Shown: piece after piece, positions 47,651-58,009 of the stretch
How positions within the stretch are numbered: the stretch's first letter is position 1
Layout of the letters: each line of letters begins with the position of its first letter
Source: Brachionus rotundiformis
Taxonomy: Eukaryota; Rotifera; Eurotatoria; Ploima; Brachionidae
Length of the DNA: 64,000 bases
Reading direction: 5' to 3'
Assembly: GCA_016802295.1 (NCBI GenBank)
Contig: JAESIW010000200.1
Span: 1,829,923 to 1,893,922 of the forward strand
Notes under the pieces: model-generated
Told to the model about the DNA's origin: nothing
Seen by the model: only the letters and a program-made list of their open reading frames with translations
Database searches by the model: none
Translations under genes and position numbers: made by a program

Positions 47651-47995
47651 GTTTTTTTAAAATTTACATTTTTCATTATTGAATTTCTTTAAAAAAAATC
47701 AATATTAAATTAGATTGTCAGGGGAGATTTTAAGCCATTGATTGTATTTCATTAAATCACATCATTTGAATAAATCACAATTAATAAAATAAAAAAACTA
47801 ATGTATTTTAAGAATTTATTTACAAAATTCAACGAAAAATATTTTAATAAAAAACTAACCATAATCAAGTAATTATTTTGATTAACTTAATCAGTCTGGA
47901 ATCAATAAAATGTTCATTTTATTTAAAACAATAAACTGTCTTATAACAAAATAAAACAATTTAAAATTTACAAAATGATTAGTAACAAATGCCTT
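47651..47995. other. Spacer between Morgue relic and HMGB copy c
   Basis: AT-rich, about 345 bases, holding the 3' end of HMGB copy c. No gene seen. Confidence 0.4.
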
Positions 47996-48682
47996 CTATT
48001 CTTCATCATCTTCGACATCATCTTCATCTTCTTCGTCAACAACCGAATCGCCTCTTGACAACTTATTTTTATAATTTTCCATATCTCTTTCATATCTAGT
48101 TTTGTCCAAGGCAACCTTGGCCTCATATTGGGCCTTAAGTTCCGGTGATACCTTGTTCCATCGCTCACCGAGTTCTTTGGCAGTCTCGCCCACTGAATAC
48201 TGCGGAAACTGGGCCTTGACGTTTGGACGCTCATCGGCACAGAACAAAAAGAACGCTGAAAGCGGACGTTTCGGAGCGTTCGGGTCCTTCTTCTTCTTTT
48301 TCTTTCTGCCACCTACTTCAGCCGGTGGCGTGTACGATGCCATCTCCTTGTCGTATCTTATTTTGTCCTTTTCGGCCATGTCTGCAAATCTCTTCTTCTC
48401 CGAGTCGTTCATCTGTTTCCATCTCTCTGCGCACTTCTTGGAAAACTCGGTAAAATTCACGTTCTCATTTGGATGCTTTTTTCTATGCTCTTCGCGACAC
48501 ATTTGCACAAAAAATGTGTACGCTGACATGCGACCCTTAGGCTTTTTTGTCTTGACCTCTTTGTCCTGCATTTGGTTTACCATATTATTGGCTGTGTTCA
48601 TATAGTTATTTTTCTGCTGCATCATTTGTTGCTGCATCAGATACTGCTGCTGATGGTTCATCATGTACATTGACGGGTCCAT
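47996..48682 (-). CDS. HMGB-type chromatin protein, copy c, with Met/Gln-rich N-terminal extension
   Basis: Single exon, 228 residues. The first 45 residues are a Met/Gln/Asn-rich extension (MDPSMYMMNHQQQYLMQQQM and on) not found in the other copies; fly DSP1 also has a Gln-rich N terminus ahead of two HMG boxes, so a DSP1-like role in transcription is a possible analogy. Box A (KPKGRMSAYTFFVQMCREEH) and box B (DPNAPKRPLSAFFLFCADER) follow, then an acidic tail (VVDEEDEDDVEDDEE). Bases 48084-48547 are identical to copy d in the opposite direction. This core is GC-rich; the extension and tail are not, which shows that they have a different recent history. Confidence 0.95.
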   Translation of the reverse strand: MDPSMYMMNHQQQYLMQQQMMQQKNNYMNTANNMVNQMQDKEVKTKKPKGRMSAYTFFVQMCREEHRKKHPNENVNFTEFSKKCAERWKQMNDSEKKRFADMAEKDKIRYDKEMASYTPPAEVGGRKKKKKKDPNAPKRPLSAFFLFCADERPNVKAQFPQYSVGETAKELGERWNKVSPELKAQYEAKVALDKTRYERDMENYKNKLSRGDSVVDEEDEDDVEDDEE

Positions 48683-51621
48683 TAGTGTGTCTCTTCAATT
48701 TGAATTTGTGTTTTTGATATAAATTGCTTTAGCTATATTTCTAATATGAAATGAATAGAACACGTTTTATATGAAGAAACTATTTGAGTGTGTGTGTGTG
48801 TATGTGTGACTTGTACAGTGTTATGGCTTAGTATAATGAGGGTTTTGATAGATAATTGGACTTAAATTGTAATAATTTATTTTAGACAAGTTCGTAAGGC
48901 CATCCAAAACAATAAGAAGGAGGATCGAAAAATAAGAAATATTGATTTACATGTCCGATAGTTCAATACGTTAATCTAGTCGTGAAACTAGATTATTCAT
49001 TTGCGTGTCTAGCTAAATCCATTTGATTTCAAAGTAAATATTTCTCGTTTATTTTCTTTGATCATCAAATATCCATTTGGTATCAAAAAAATATTTTTCT
49101 GACCCTTTTTAATGCCATACTAACCTGTAATTATTATTATCTAATAAGAAGAATAAACATAGATTATACTTCGGTCAAAGTTCGGCAATTAAAAACTTTC
49201 AATTTTTGGCTATTTTCATCCAAAATTGTCCACAATTGTTTTATCTGTACCCATCTAAAGCTCCTTTAGAATAAAAATATAAATTAATAAAATCACATAA
49301 AAATTAAATACAATTCTGTGGTTTAAAGATTCCTGTGGAAAGCCATCAGAACAAGCGACTAAAATAAACATATAATCTTGCACAGGATGGCACACTTTCA
49401 AAAAAAAAAGCTAAACAAACCATATTTATTATCAGAAAAAATAGAGATTAGTTATAGGAAATTTTCTGAAATTGATGGTAATAATAGTCTCTTTTTAAGA
49501 TGATAAAGAAGAATTTATAGATAGATTTTCCATCTGGAAAATTGTTGACCTGCTTTTGGTTCAAAGGAATCATAATCCCGCAGCACTCAAGTGACCTAGT
49601 TACAATAAACATAAGCCATAATCAAACAAAATAAAATTTAAAAGAAAAATCAAAAATTTAAACAAAAAGTGACAGGTTATTCACGATTAAAAATTTGGTA
49701 TTTCGGTCCAAATAGAGATAGCTAGGTTGGAATTAGACAATGGGGTCGAGTACTCGATAAATCTTGATTCGAAGCCAGTCTTATATTTTTCCACTAGTCT
49801 GACAACCACTGGAACAGAATGAAGCAATTTGTATGAGGGAGTATTATATTTTAGTTTTAGTATAGAACGGACTTCTGAATTTTGTATTACTCCTAATCCT
49901 AATTATTTCCTTAAGTGTTAAAAATAAGGCCCCATTTTTTATTTGAGAAGATTTTAATTAAATTTAGCCTTGGATTACAACGCCCTTTTACTTTCTCTAT
50001 CATTGAAGCAAAGTAACAAACTTTTTTCAATATTTAAATGGTAAAATAAAAGCCTTGGATACTCATATAATAATACTAAATGGTTGCCAAAAATTTGGAA
50101 AACCTTAATTGAAATCAGTCCATATATGTGAAATATATTAATTTAATCAAACTGTGTTATACCATTTAACTTATCTAGAATTCTAAATATTATGTTAAGT
50201 GTTTATTTAAAACCTGAAATTTCATATTTATAAAAGATAGTTAGCTTATTTGACTGTCTAAAACGATCAGTTAATCAAATAAATCTTAGTTATAATCTTT
50301 TAATTTACCCCTAACTTAACCAGCTCCAAATAAGCTGTGTCCTACAATATAAATTATGTCTTGGTATAACGAATCAACTCGATCAAAACATATGATAAAA
50401 ATATGTATATTTCCTCCAAGTTATAAAGAATAAAAATCAATCTCGAACGAATTCCACTCGACTTATTGCTTAAAAGTTTCTTGGTCTACAGCTTGACCAA
50501 AAACTTAAAAAATAATAATGAATTATTTTTTGCTTAAAGGAAACAAAAACAAAATATAGACCATAGACTATGGAAATGCCAAAATCAATAAATTGTTATG
50601 TAAATTTTTTCCATCAAAATTAATTTAATGGAAATTTAATCTTCGAAGTATTTATGATTAATTAAAATATGAAATATTCTGAAGATATATTTATTAAAAA
50701 AGCAAAAAAATTAAAAAAAAAATAAATTATTAAATTAACATATAGAAAAGTTTTTTAATAGAAAAAAAGGACATCAAATGATTATTAAAAAAGTTATTCT
50801 AATCTTAAATTCAAAAACAATGAAACAATAATTTTATTTTATTATATCATTAGAAAAAAATATTTTAAAAAATAAATATGATTTTAAAAATCCTTTAAAA
50901 AATTATATAATATAAATAAATATTTATCAGTTTATTTAAACTCAATTTAAACTACAATTAAAGATATATTTTTGAAAAAAGGTGCTAAGAATTTTATTAA
51001 GAAAAATCATCTATAGCGCTTATATACTTAACATAGTATTAAAATTTTGCACGGCTAAAAATTTTTAAAATAAAATAGAGTACATTTAAGAAATAAAATC
51101 AATTGAAAACTTTTAAAAATAAAATTTTAGATAATAAAAGTAATGGATACAAAGACCAAAAAGCCTAAGGGTCGCATGTCAGCGTACACATTTTTTGTGC
51201 AAATGTGTCGCGAAGAGCATAGAAAAAAGCATCCAAATGAGAACGTGAATTTTACCGAGTTTTCCAAGAAGTGCGCAGAGAGATGGAAACAGATGAACGA
51301 CTCGGAGAAGAAGAGATTTGCAGACATGGCCGAAAAGGACAAAATAAGATACGACAAGGAGATGGCATCGTACACGCCACCGGCTGAAGTAGGTGGCAGA
51401 AAGAAAAAGAAGAAGAAGGACCCGAACGCTCCGAAACGTCCGCTTTCAGCGTTCTTTTTGTTCTGTGCCGATGAGCGTCCAAACGTCAAGGCCCAGTTTC
51501 CGCAGTATTCAGTGGGCGAGACTGCCAAAGAACTCGGTGAGCGATGGAACAAGGTATCACCGGAACTTAAGGCCCAATATGAGGCCAAGGTTGCCTTGGA
51601 CAAAACTAGATATGAAAGAGA
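48084..51621. repeat. Inverted repeat: two identical 464-bp arms in HMGB copies c and d
   Basis: The arm at 48084-48547 is the exact reverse complement of 51158-51621; I compared the two line by line and found no difference. The arms are 2.6 kb apart and each covers most of both HMG boxes. At both edges identity stops abruptly (an A/C difference in the Thr codon before the 5' end, and a T/A difference after GAAAGAGA at the 3' end). Confidence 0.95.
48683..51142. other. Divergent region between HMGB copies c and d
   Basis: 2.46 kb between two divergent HMGB genes. A (TG)n run of about 22 bases lies at 48787-48808, close to the copy c start. The stretch 48880-50560 is less AT-rich than normal spacer but stops interrupt every frame; it may be old mobile DNA. 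The last 600 bases are extremely AT-rich. Just before copy d the sequence ending AAAATTTTAG (51130) looks like a splice acceptor and is shared with copy e. Confidence 0.4.
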
Positions 51622-51697
51622 AATGGAGGGGTACCAAAAAAGATCAGCTAATCCTGATAATGATGAATGTGAGGACGAAGAAGATGACGAAGAGTAA
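51143..51697 (+). CDS. HMGB-type chromatin protein, copy d
   Basis: Single exon, 184 residues: short MDTKT start, box A, basic linker GGRKKKKKKD, box B, and an acidic tail (DNDECEDEEDDEE). Expected to be a nuclear DNA-bending protein. From the fifth codon to about residue 160 it is identical at DNA level to copy c on the other strand. Its 5' flank, start and box A match copy e. Only the end (EMEGYQKRSANPDNDE) is its own, and that end resembles copy f (KKRSANPEGDE). It is thus a mosaic of at least two neighbours. The core is GC-rich. Confidence 0.95.
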   Translation: MDTKTKKPKGRMSAYTFFVQMCREEHRKKHPNENVNFTEFSKKCAERWKQMNDSEKKRFADMAEKDKIRYDKEMASYTPPAEVGGRKKKKKKDPNAPKRPLSAFFLFCADERPNVKAQFPQYSVGETAKELGERWNKVSPELKAQYEAKVALDKTRYEREMEGYQKRSANPDNDECEDEEDDEE

Positions 51698-53555
51698 TGA
51701 AAAAATTCATTTATTAATTTAAATGATTATTATTGTCTAATTTGTATATAAAAATTGTATATTTGAAAAACTTAAAGGATCTCAATTAACAGAAAGACAT
51801 ATGTGTCAATAGATTGTATTTTTTTTGAATAAATTCTTTTTCTTTTATTGAGTTTTTATATTTTTTTATACTCGATTAATAGAAATTTGAAATTAATTTA
51901 AGACAAGAGAATTTAATTTTATTCTTTTGGTTAAGATTTTTTTTTGTAATTGATTTATCAATTTTTGAATTAATTTTATAATCTTTTCATTTTAATATAA
52001 ATTAATTTATTTTCTAATGAAAATTTATTCTCAATTTAATTATATTGGGGAATTCAGTTTGAAATTAAATTTTTCAGAAAAGTTACTATTTTCATCAATC
52101 TTAATTATTTAAGTGAAATTTTTATAAATAAAATATTTCAAAGGATATATTTGATAAAAAAATTTAGAAAATCTAAAAATCATCTATTGACAATGAAATC
52201 ATAAAAATCTAGTATATTAAAATTGAATACTTCATTTTAAAAAAATGAACTTCATGATACATTTTATGCATTTATACTGTATTTTCCTTTATGCATATTT
52301 AGTCCTGACTGCTTACTTTTACGTACTTTATGTAATATAAATCAATATAATAAAATTAGTGATTAGATATACTGTATTTTCTTTAATAAGTTCGAGAATC
52401 TGATTTTAAATTTGTCATTCACTCTGTTAAAGAAATTTTTTAACAAGCAAAGGGGTTAACGAGGTATAGGGGTTATTTCTTCTAGAGAGTTTTATCTATT
52501 GTTTTAAAGATTTTTTTCATTATTTAAAAAATCTTTTTTTTTAGATACTTATTTTTAATAAGGATAAAGTACAATAAAGTCTTACATAGTTGATAAGACT
52601 TTCCATTGACTTATATGACATAAAGTCCATAAAGTTCATAAAAGTAATTGAATCATGCCTGAATGAGGATAAAGTACAATACAGAAATAAAGAAAGTTCA
52701 TTATTAGCCTTTTCTTATACTAACATAATGGAAATCTTTGTCTTCGAGCCAAATTTTTTTTAAATTACATTGGAAAAGATTTACTGTTATTTTAAGTTTT
52801 TGCACATAATGGATTTTACTCCTGTCATTGACAATAGGTCCTAAAAATTAAATTTATTATAATAAAAGCAGTGGATAAAAATAATAAAAATCCAAAGGTA
52901 ATTATATGGAAAATTTTTCAAAGGATAATAACTATATTAAATAAGGAATTCAAAAATACAAAAATGGAATTACGACACCCCGTTAAATTATTTATCTATT
53001 TTAGGCGAAAATATGATGCTAGTTTATAAAAACAAGTTCGAATTTTAAAAGGCAAATAAATTCTGCTAAATTTTATGTAAATTTTTGTAAAATTAATTTT
53101 GAATCAAAAATTATTACATATAATGATAGAATAATAAAAAAAGGTCTAAATTTAACTCATTTTAAATGCTTATATTTACCAAACTCTTTTTATAAAATTT
53201 AAATTTCTGTTTAAGAAAAGGAGCGATAAGATTTCTCATTAATTTAATATTGAAGAAGCTTTTTATTGCATAATCTTAAATTTCTTTTTTAATTATTGAT
53301 TAACTATTAAACCATAGATAATTTAGAAATTAAAACTGAGTTTGTTGTCTTAAAAATTAGCATATAAAGGAAAATTTAAAAAAAAACAATCTAAAATTAC
53401 ATACAAGGGAATATTTTAAGGTAAAACTAATTTCTTTCATACTTTCTTTAGATGAAATAGTTCCTATGGAGACAACTGAAACGCCACAAAAAAATTTAAA
53501 TAAATTATTTTTAAAAAAAAAACTTTTAAAAATAAAATTTTAGATAATAAAAGTA
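51698..53555. other. Spacer between HMGB copies d and e
   Basis: 1.86 kb of AT-rich DNA. A short direct repeat, GAGGATAAAGTACAATA-like, occurs near 52560 and again near 52666. The final 37 bases before the copy e start repeat those before copy d. No gene seen. Confidence 0.4.
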
Positions 53556-54113
53556 ATGGATACAAAGACCAAAAAGCCTAAGGGTCGCATGTCAGCGTAC
53601 ACATTTTTTGTGCAAATGTGTCGCGAAGAGCATAGAAAAAAGCATCCAAATGAGAACGTGAATTTTACCGAGTTTTCCAAGAAGTGCGCAGAGAGATGGA
53701 AACAGATGAACGACTCGGAGAAGAAGAGATTTGCAGACATGGCCGAAAAGGACAAAATAAGATACGACAAGGAGATGGCATCGTACACGCCACCGGCTGA
53801 AGTAGGTGGCAGAAAGAAAAAGAAGAAGAAGGACCCGAACGCTCCGAAACGTCCGCTTTCAGCGTTCTTTTTGTTCTGTGCCGATGAGCGTCCAAATGTC
53901 AAGGCCCAGTTTCCGCAGTATTCAGTGGGCGAGGCAGCTAAAGAGCTTGGTGAGCGATGGAACAAGGTATCGCCAGAACTTAAGGCCCAATATGAAGCTA
54001 AAGCATCTCAAGAAAAGCAGCGCTATGAAAGAGAAATTGATGATTACAAGAAAAAGTCTTCAAGCAATGCTGGTGCTGAAGATTGTGAAGACGAAGAGGA
54101 TGATGAAGAATAA
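53556..54113 (+). CDS. HMGB-type chromatin protein, copy e
   Basis: Single exon, 185 residues, two HMG boxes and an acidic tail (AEDCEDEEDDEE). From about 37 bases before the start codon to the middle of box B it matches copy d with one base change (AAC/AAT at the Asn of RPNVK). After GTGGGCGAG it switches: GCAGCTAAAGAGCTTGGTGAG agrees with copy f instead of copy d. The last 30 residues (KKKSSSNAGAEDCED) are private. The function is expected to be the same as in the other copies. The clean switch point inside box B is strong evidence of gene conversion or unequal crossing-over. Confidence 0.95.
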   Translation: MDTKTKKPKGRMSAYTFFVQMCREEHRKKHPNENVNFTEFSKKCAERWKQMNDSEKKRFADMAEKDKIRYDKEMASYTPPAEVGGRKKKKKKDPNAPKRPLSAFFLFCADERPNVKAQFPQYSVGEAAKELGERWNKVSPELKAQYEAKASQEKQRYEREIDDYKKKSSSNAGAEDCEDEEDDEE

Positions 54114-55628
54114 AATTTTCAAACCATCTGAGGCCTTTTTAAAAATTAATCATTTTGATGATAAATTAAAGCCTTTTTGTATATTTTAATGTTATAAATT
54201 GTAAATATTTCAGTGTATATTTTAGCACTTAAAATGATGGTCCGCTTAATTGGTACCTTGTGTTTTTTTAATATAAATGATTGATGATGATTATCTTAAT
54301 CTTTTTTATTGCACTGAATTTATTTGTAACTCTAATAAACTTATATATCAATTAATGTGGAATTTTGATTACATACAATTACTTCCGATTTAATATTTTA
54401 ATTGAATTATTTTTTTCATTTTCAAAAAAAAATAGATTAAATTCAAGGGTCATTTACCAACGTTAACATTGCATTTACTTAGCGTTTTAAAATAAATCAA
54501 AAATTTTTCAAAAAATTAAAGCTTAGTCGATCAATAGTTTTATATTCTAAGATAAACTTAATTTTTAACCTTTATAAATAAATAATTCTAATTTTGATCC
54601 TTTTGACCTAATACAATTATTCATACATGGATTTTGCATAATTCTTTATGTATTTTTTGCTAATCAATGTTTAATTTTGAAAATTTAAAAAATGAAAATT
54701 TAATAACACTGCTCCAATTGTATTGTTAAGTCTTTCTTTGAAAATATAAAAATAGTTTTTAAGTAAAAAACATGCTTGAAAAATAAGAGTTGTAGAATTT
54801 AATTGTCTTTATTTTGAGAAAATATTTAAACAAATCTTATTTGAAGGTATTAAAAAAAATTGATTTGTTATACTAAAATTTTGAAATAAATATTATCTGA
54901 AAAAGGAATAAGATATTTTTCCAAAATAATAAGAATATTTTTAACTAGTCTAAATTAATAACTTTCTTCAATTAAATTAAAAAGGTATTCAAGCTTATTT
55001 CATGTGGTTTGATAAATATCTATCATTTTTACATAAAGTCTGTAGTATCTTGACTTTTCCCATACCTTCTCTTAATCATCTTGTTTTTATATTCAATTAT
55101 CTTTTCAATCTTTCAACGTAAGTAACTTTTTCAAAAATTTTTAAGCCTGATTCTGATTTTTATGTAATTTGCTGCGCTTTTTCGGTTTTTTATCTTTTTT
55201 AGCAGAATCGTTTAAATTTATATTCTTTAATATTACCATTTATTAAAATATTATTAAAATTATTAAAAGATTAATTAAATTTTTAATTTAATACAGTAAT
55301 TTCAATATAAGATTGGAAGTTCTATTAATTTAAATAAACTTGTGAATCATAATGATAAAATAATATAAAAAAAACTCTGATCTAATTTATTCGAATATTT
55401 AAAGACAATTTTATATTCACTTCATTTTAAAATTTAATTAACTTTATTGAAAAGAATAAAAATAAAAATGAGCATATGTTGAATTTATAAATTTCCATCG
55501 CTTTAATAATAGAAATGGTTTGAAAGCAATTCTTAATATTTTAATAAGTCTTTCTTTTTGTTTTACATTAAATGATAGCAAAACATGTAATAATAATTTA
55601 TTTAAATTAAAATTAGATAATAAAAGTA
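54114..55628. other. Spacer between HMGB copies e and f
   Basis: 1.5 kb of AT-rich DNA; ends with a 23-base segment including TTAGATAATAAAAGTA that is shared with the 5' flank of copies d and e. Nothing else recognised. Confidence 0.4.
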
Positions 55629-56180
55629 ATGGATACAAAGACCAAAAAGCCTAAGGGTCGCATGTCAGCGTACACATTTTTTGTGCAAATGTGTCGCGAA
55701 GAGCATAGAAAAAAGCATCCAAATGAGAACGTGAATTTTACCGAGTTTTCCAAGAAGTGCGCAGAGAGATGGAAACAGATGACTGATTCAGAGAAGAAGA
55801 GATTTGCAGACATGGCCGAAAAGGACAAAATAAGATACGACAAGGAGATGGCATCCTTTACACCAATTAATGAGTCTGTTGGACGGAAAAAGAAGAAGAA
55901 GGACCCGAACGCTCCGAAACGTCCGCTTTCAGCGTTCTTTTTGTTCTGCGCCGATGAGCGTCCAAATGTCAAGGCCCAGTTTCCGCAGTATTCAGTGGGC
56001 GAGGCAGCTAAAGAGCTTGGTGAGCGATGGAATAAAGTTTCAGCGGAAGTAAAAAGTAGATATGAAGCCAAGGCTGCTCAAGAAAAGCAACGCTATGAAA
56101 GAGAAATCGAGGATTATAAAAAAAGATCAGCTAATCCAGAAGGCGATGAATGTGAAGACGAAGAAGACGATGAAAAATGA
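55629..56180 (+). CDS. HMGB-type chromatin protein, copy f
   Basis: Single exon, 183 residues, two HMG boxes and an acidic tail (GDECEDEEDDEK). Box A is identical to copies c-e up to the Met of KQM, then has ACTGATTCA where they have AACGACTCG. The linker region (SFTPINESVGRKKKKKDP) is its own, and box B rejoins the shared GC-rich sequence with the copy e version of GEAAKELGE. The end of box B (KVSAEVKSRYEAKAAQ) is closest to copy b. This patchwork again points to exchange among the copies. Expected role: architectural chromatin protein. Confidence 0.95.
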   Translation: MDTKTKKPKGRMSAYTFFVQMCREEHRKKHPNENVNFTEFSKKCAERWKQMTDSEKKRFADMAEKDKIRYDKEMASFTPINESVGRKKKKKDPNAPKRPLSAFFLFCADERPNVKAQFPQYSVGEAAKELGERWNKVSAEVKSRYEAKAAQEKQRYEREIEDYKKRSANPEGDECEDEEDDEK

Positions 56181-56501
56181 CAAAAATCACCTTAAGATCC
56201 ACCATTCCATTAGCTTTATTGTTTTTAATAAACAGTTTGAACAAGTTTTTTTTCTTTTAAATGTAAATATTTTATTGTAAATTCAATTTATTATTAATTG
56301 TTCGATTAGAATTCAAGCTAATTTTGAATTCTTTTTGTTAATTAACCAGAAAAAGTTGAATTTCTGTTAATAAATATTTTAAAAATATACTTTTTTTATT
56401 AATTTTTAAGTTCTTCAAATTCCTTTTCATTATATGTTTTTATATTAATTATTTATTAGAAAATAAATTAAAACTGAGTTTAAAAAATTATCAAAATTTG
56501 A
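56181..56501. other. Convergent spacer
   Basis: 321 AT-rich bases between HMGB copy f and the lifeguard gene; polyadenylation-like words only. Confidence 0.4.
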
Positions 56502-57437
56502 TTAATTTTTTTTCATTGAGTCTAATATTTTCAAAATTTCTAGAAACAAATTAATTATATCCAGATAGAGATTAATTACTCCCAGTATGTATTCTTCTGG
56601 ACTTAATTTTTTCATTATTAAGTGCGTGTCGTAGACAATGAATCCAGAGAAAACGAAAGCGCCCATGACTGCCAAAGCTGTATGAATCAATTCATTTTGA
56701 AAAAAAATCTAAATAAACAATATCAGTTTATTTAATTAGTCCTTTAAAAATTGTCTACTTGAAATAGTCCTCCAAATATGAGTAATAAAAGTAAGGATGA
56801 TAAAATTGCTCCACCAGCTGAGAAGTCTCGTTTACTTTGAAAAGTATACAAAGTAAGTGATCCAACAACAATGCTTGTTAAAATGAATGCTTGAACTACA
56901 ACCCATGTATCATAGAACGAAGCTTAAATTAATCATATTTTTATTTAAATTTTTGATTTTCAACAAAATTCTTACTTATAAGCCCAATTGAAATCGATTC
57001 AAAAAAAGTCTAAAAAAATTATGACAATTATCTTCTAAATTAAAAACTTTAAACTTACAAAGATGGCTAGAAAATAGTAATTGGTTGGGTAATTGGTACG
57101 GTTTATCATTAAACCAATTAAAAGACCAAAAGTTACTGCAAAATTGAAGAACATTATCCATGAGCTAGTTAATAAAAATATATAGTTGTTGATATGGTTA
57201 AAATTTTTACTTTTCTTTAAGAATTTCTTGAAAACCTGGAGAGTTTATGATGAAAATACAGACAATAGCTGTGAAGGCCAATTGGGAAAATAAAATTCCA
57301 TAAACCTTCCTCAGAAACCCTAAACGAATGGACACATGAGACTGAGCAACATTGGAACCATACATGAAATCGTCCACTATCGAGTTATTCGATCTACTCA
57401 AGTCATTTTCTTGATGAATTAGGCGATCTTGATTCAT
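56502..57437 (-). CDS. TMBIM4: Lifeguard-4 / Golgi anti-apoptotic protein (TMBIM4)
   Basis: Exons 57211-57437, 57059-57164, 56976-57009, 56759-56922 and 56502-56708 (minus strand) give 245 residues in phase, near the usual 238. TMBIM proteins are multi-pass Golgi/ER membrane proteins that modulate calcium leak and protect against apoptosis. The N terminus has the TMBIM4-type DDFMYGSNVAQSHVSIRLGF and FLRKVYGILFSQL. Seven hydrophobic helices can be counted, with FESISIGLI, the SFYDTWVVVQAF segment, FQSKRDFSAGGA, and the conserved end FSGFIVYDTHLIMKKLSPEE followed by LYLDIINLFLEILKIL. The Asp pair that forms the pH-sensing site in the family fits YDT and LDIIN. Exon 3 is only 34 bases. Confidence 0.94.
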
Positions 57438-58009
57438 TTCGAAATTTTTAAAAAGGTTTGGAACTTTTTTTTTGAAATTCTTTGCGACCCCCTAAAATAT
57501 ATTAAATGGTAAATGAAAATAAATTTTATTCTCCTAAAATTATGATAATTTCTAAATTAATAATTTTTTGGCTAAAAAATGTTTACATTCAAATTTACTT
57601 TTTATCCAGCAACATTCAAATGTTTAGAAAAACAAATATTCTAGAAAAATGACATCTAAACTTAAAAATACTAATTAAAATGAATAATTATTTGACTAAT
57701 TTTCAAAATAAAATTCAAGTAAAGATAAAAGTTTCATACCGAAATATTTTAAATTTATTATAAAAACAAACATTTCAGTAACTAATTATTTAACAAGAAT
57801 GTTTTTTTTTAATTTAATTATATGACCAACCAAATTAATTACAGGATCAATAATAATAAAAAGTTTTTATCACTATTAAATAAAATAAAACCATTTTTCT
57901 TTTGTTATTGTTTTTTAAAAATACAAAAGTTAAGTTCAATTAAAATATTTTTATTAATAGTTTGAGTTGACTCAGACTAAATTCTTATGAAATTTTATAA
58001 AATATAAAT
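57438..58009. other. Spacer upstream of TMBIM4
   Basis: AT-rich, 572 bases; a T-rich acceptor-like site around 57475-57495 on the minus strand could end a 5' UTR intron. No gene seen. Confidence 0.35.

Noticed and set aside
48102..48605. Long ORFs antisense to HMGB copies c-f (up to 167 codons, such as on the plus strand here and on the minus strand at 51127-51603, 53540-53965 and 55613-56071)
   Set aside because: They are mirror readings of the GC-rich HMGB cores; each copy shows the same antisense frame because the DNA is shared, and the residues (runs of Phe, Ser) have no domain.
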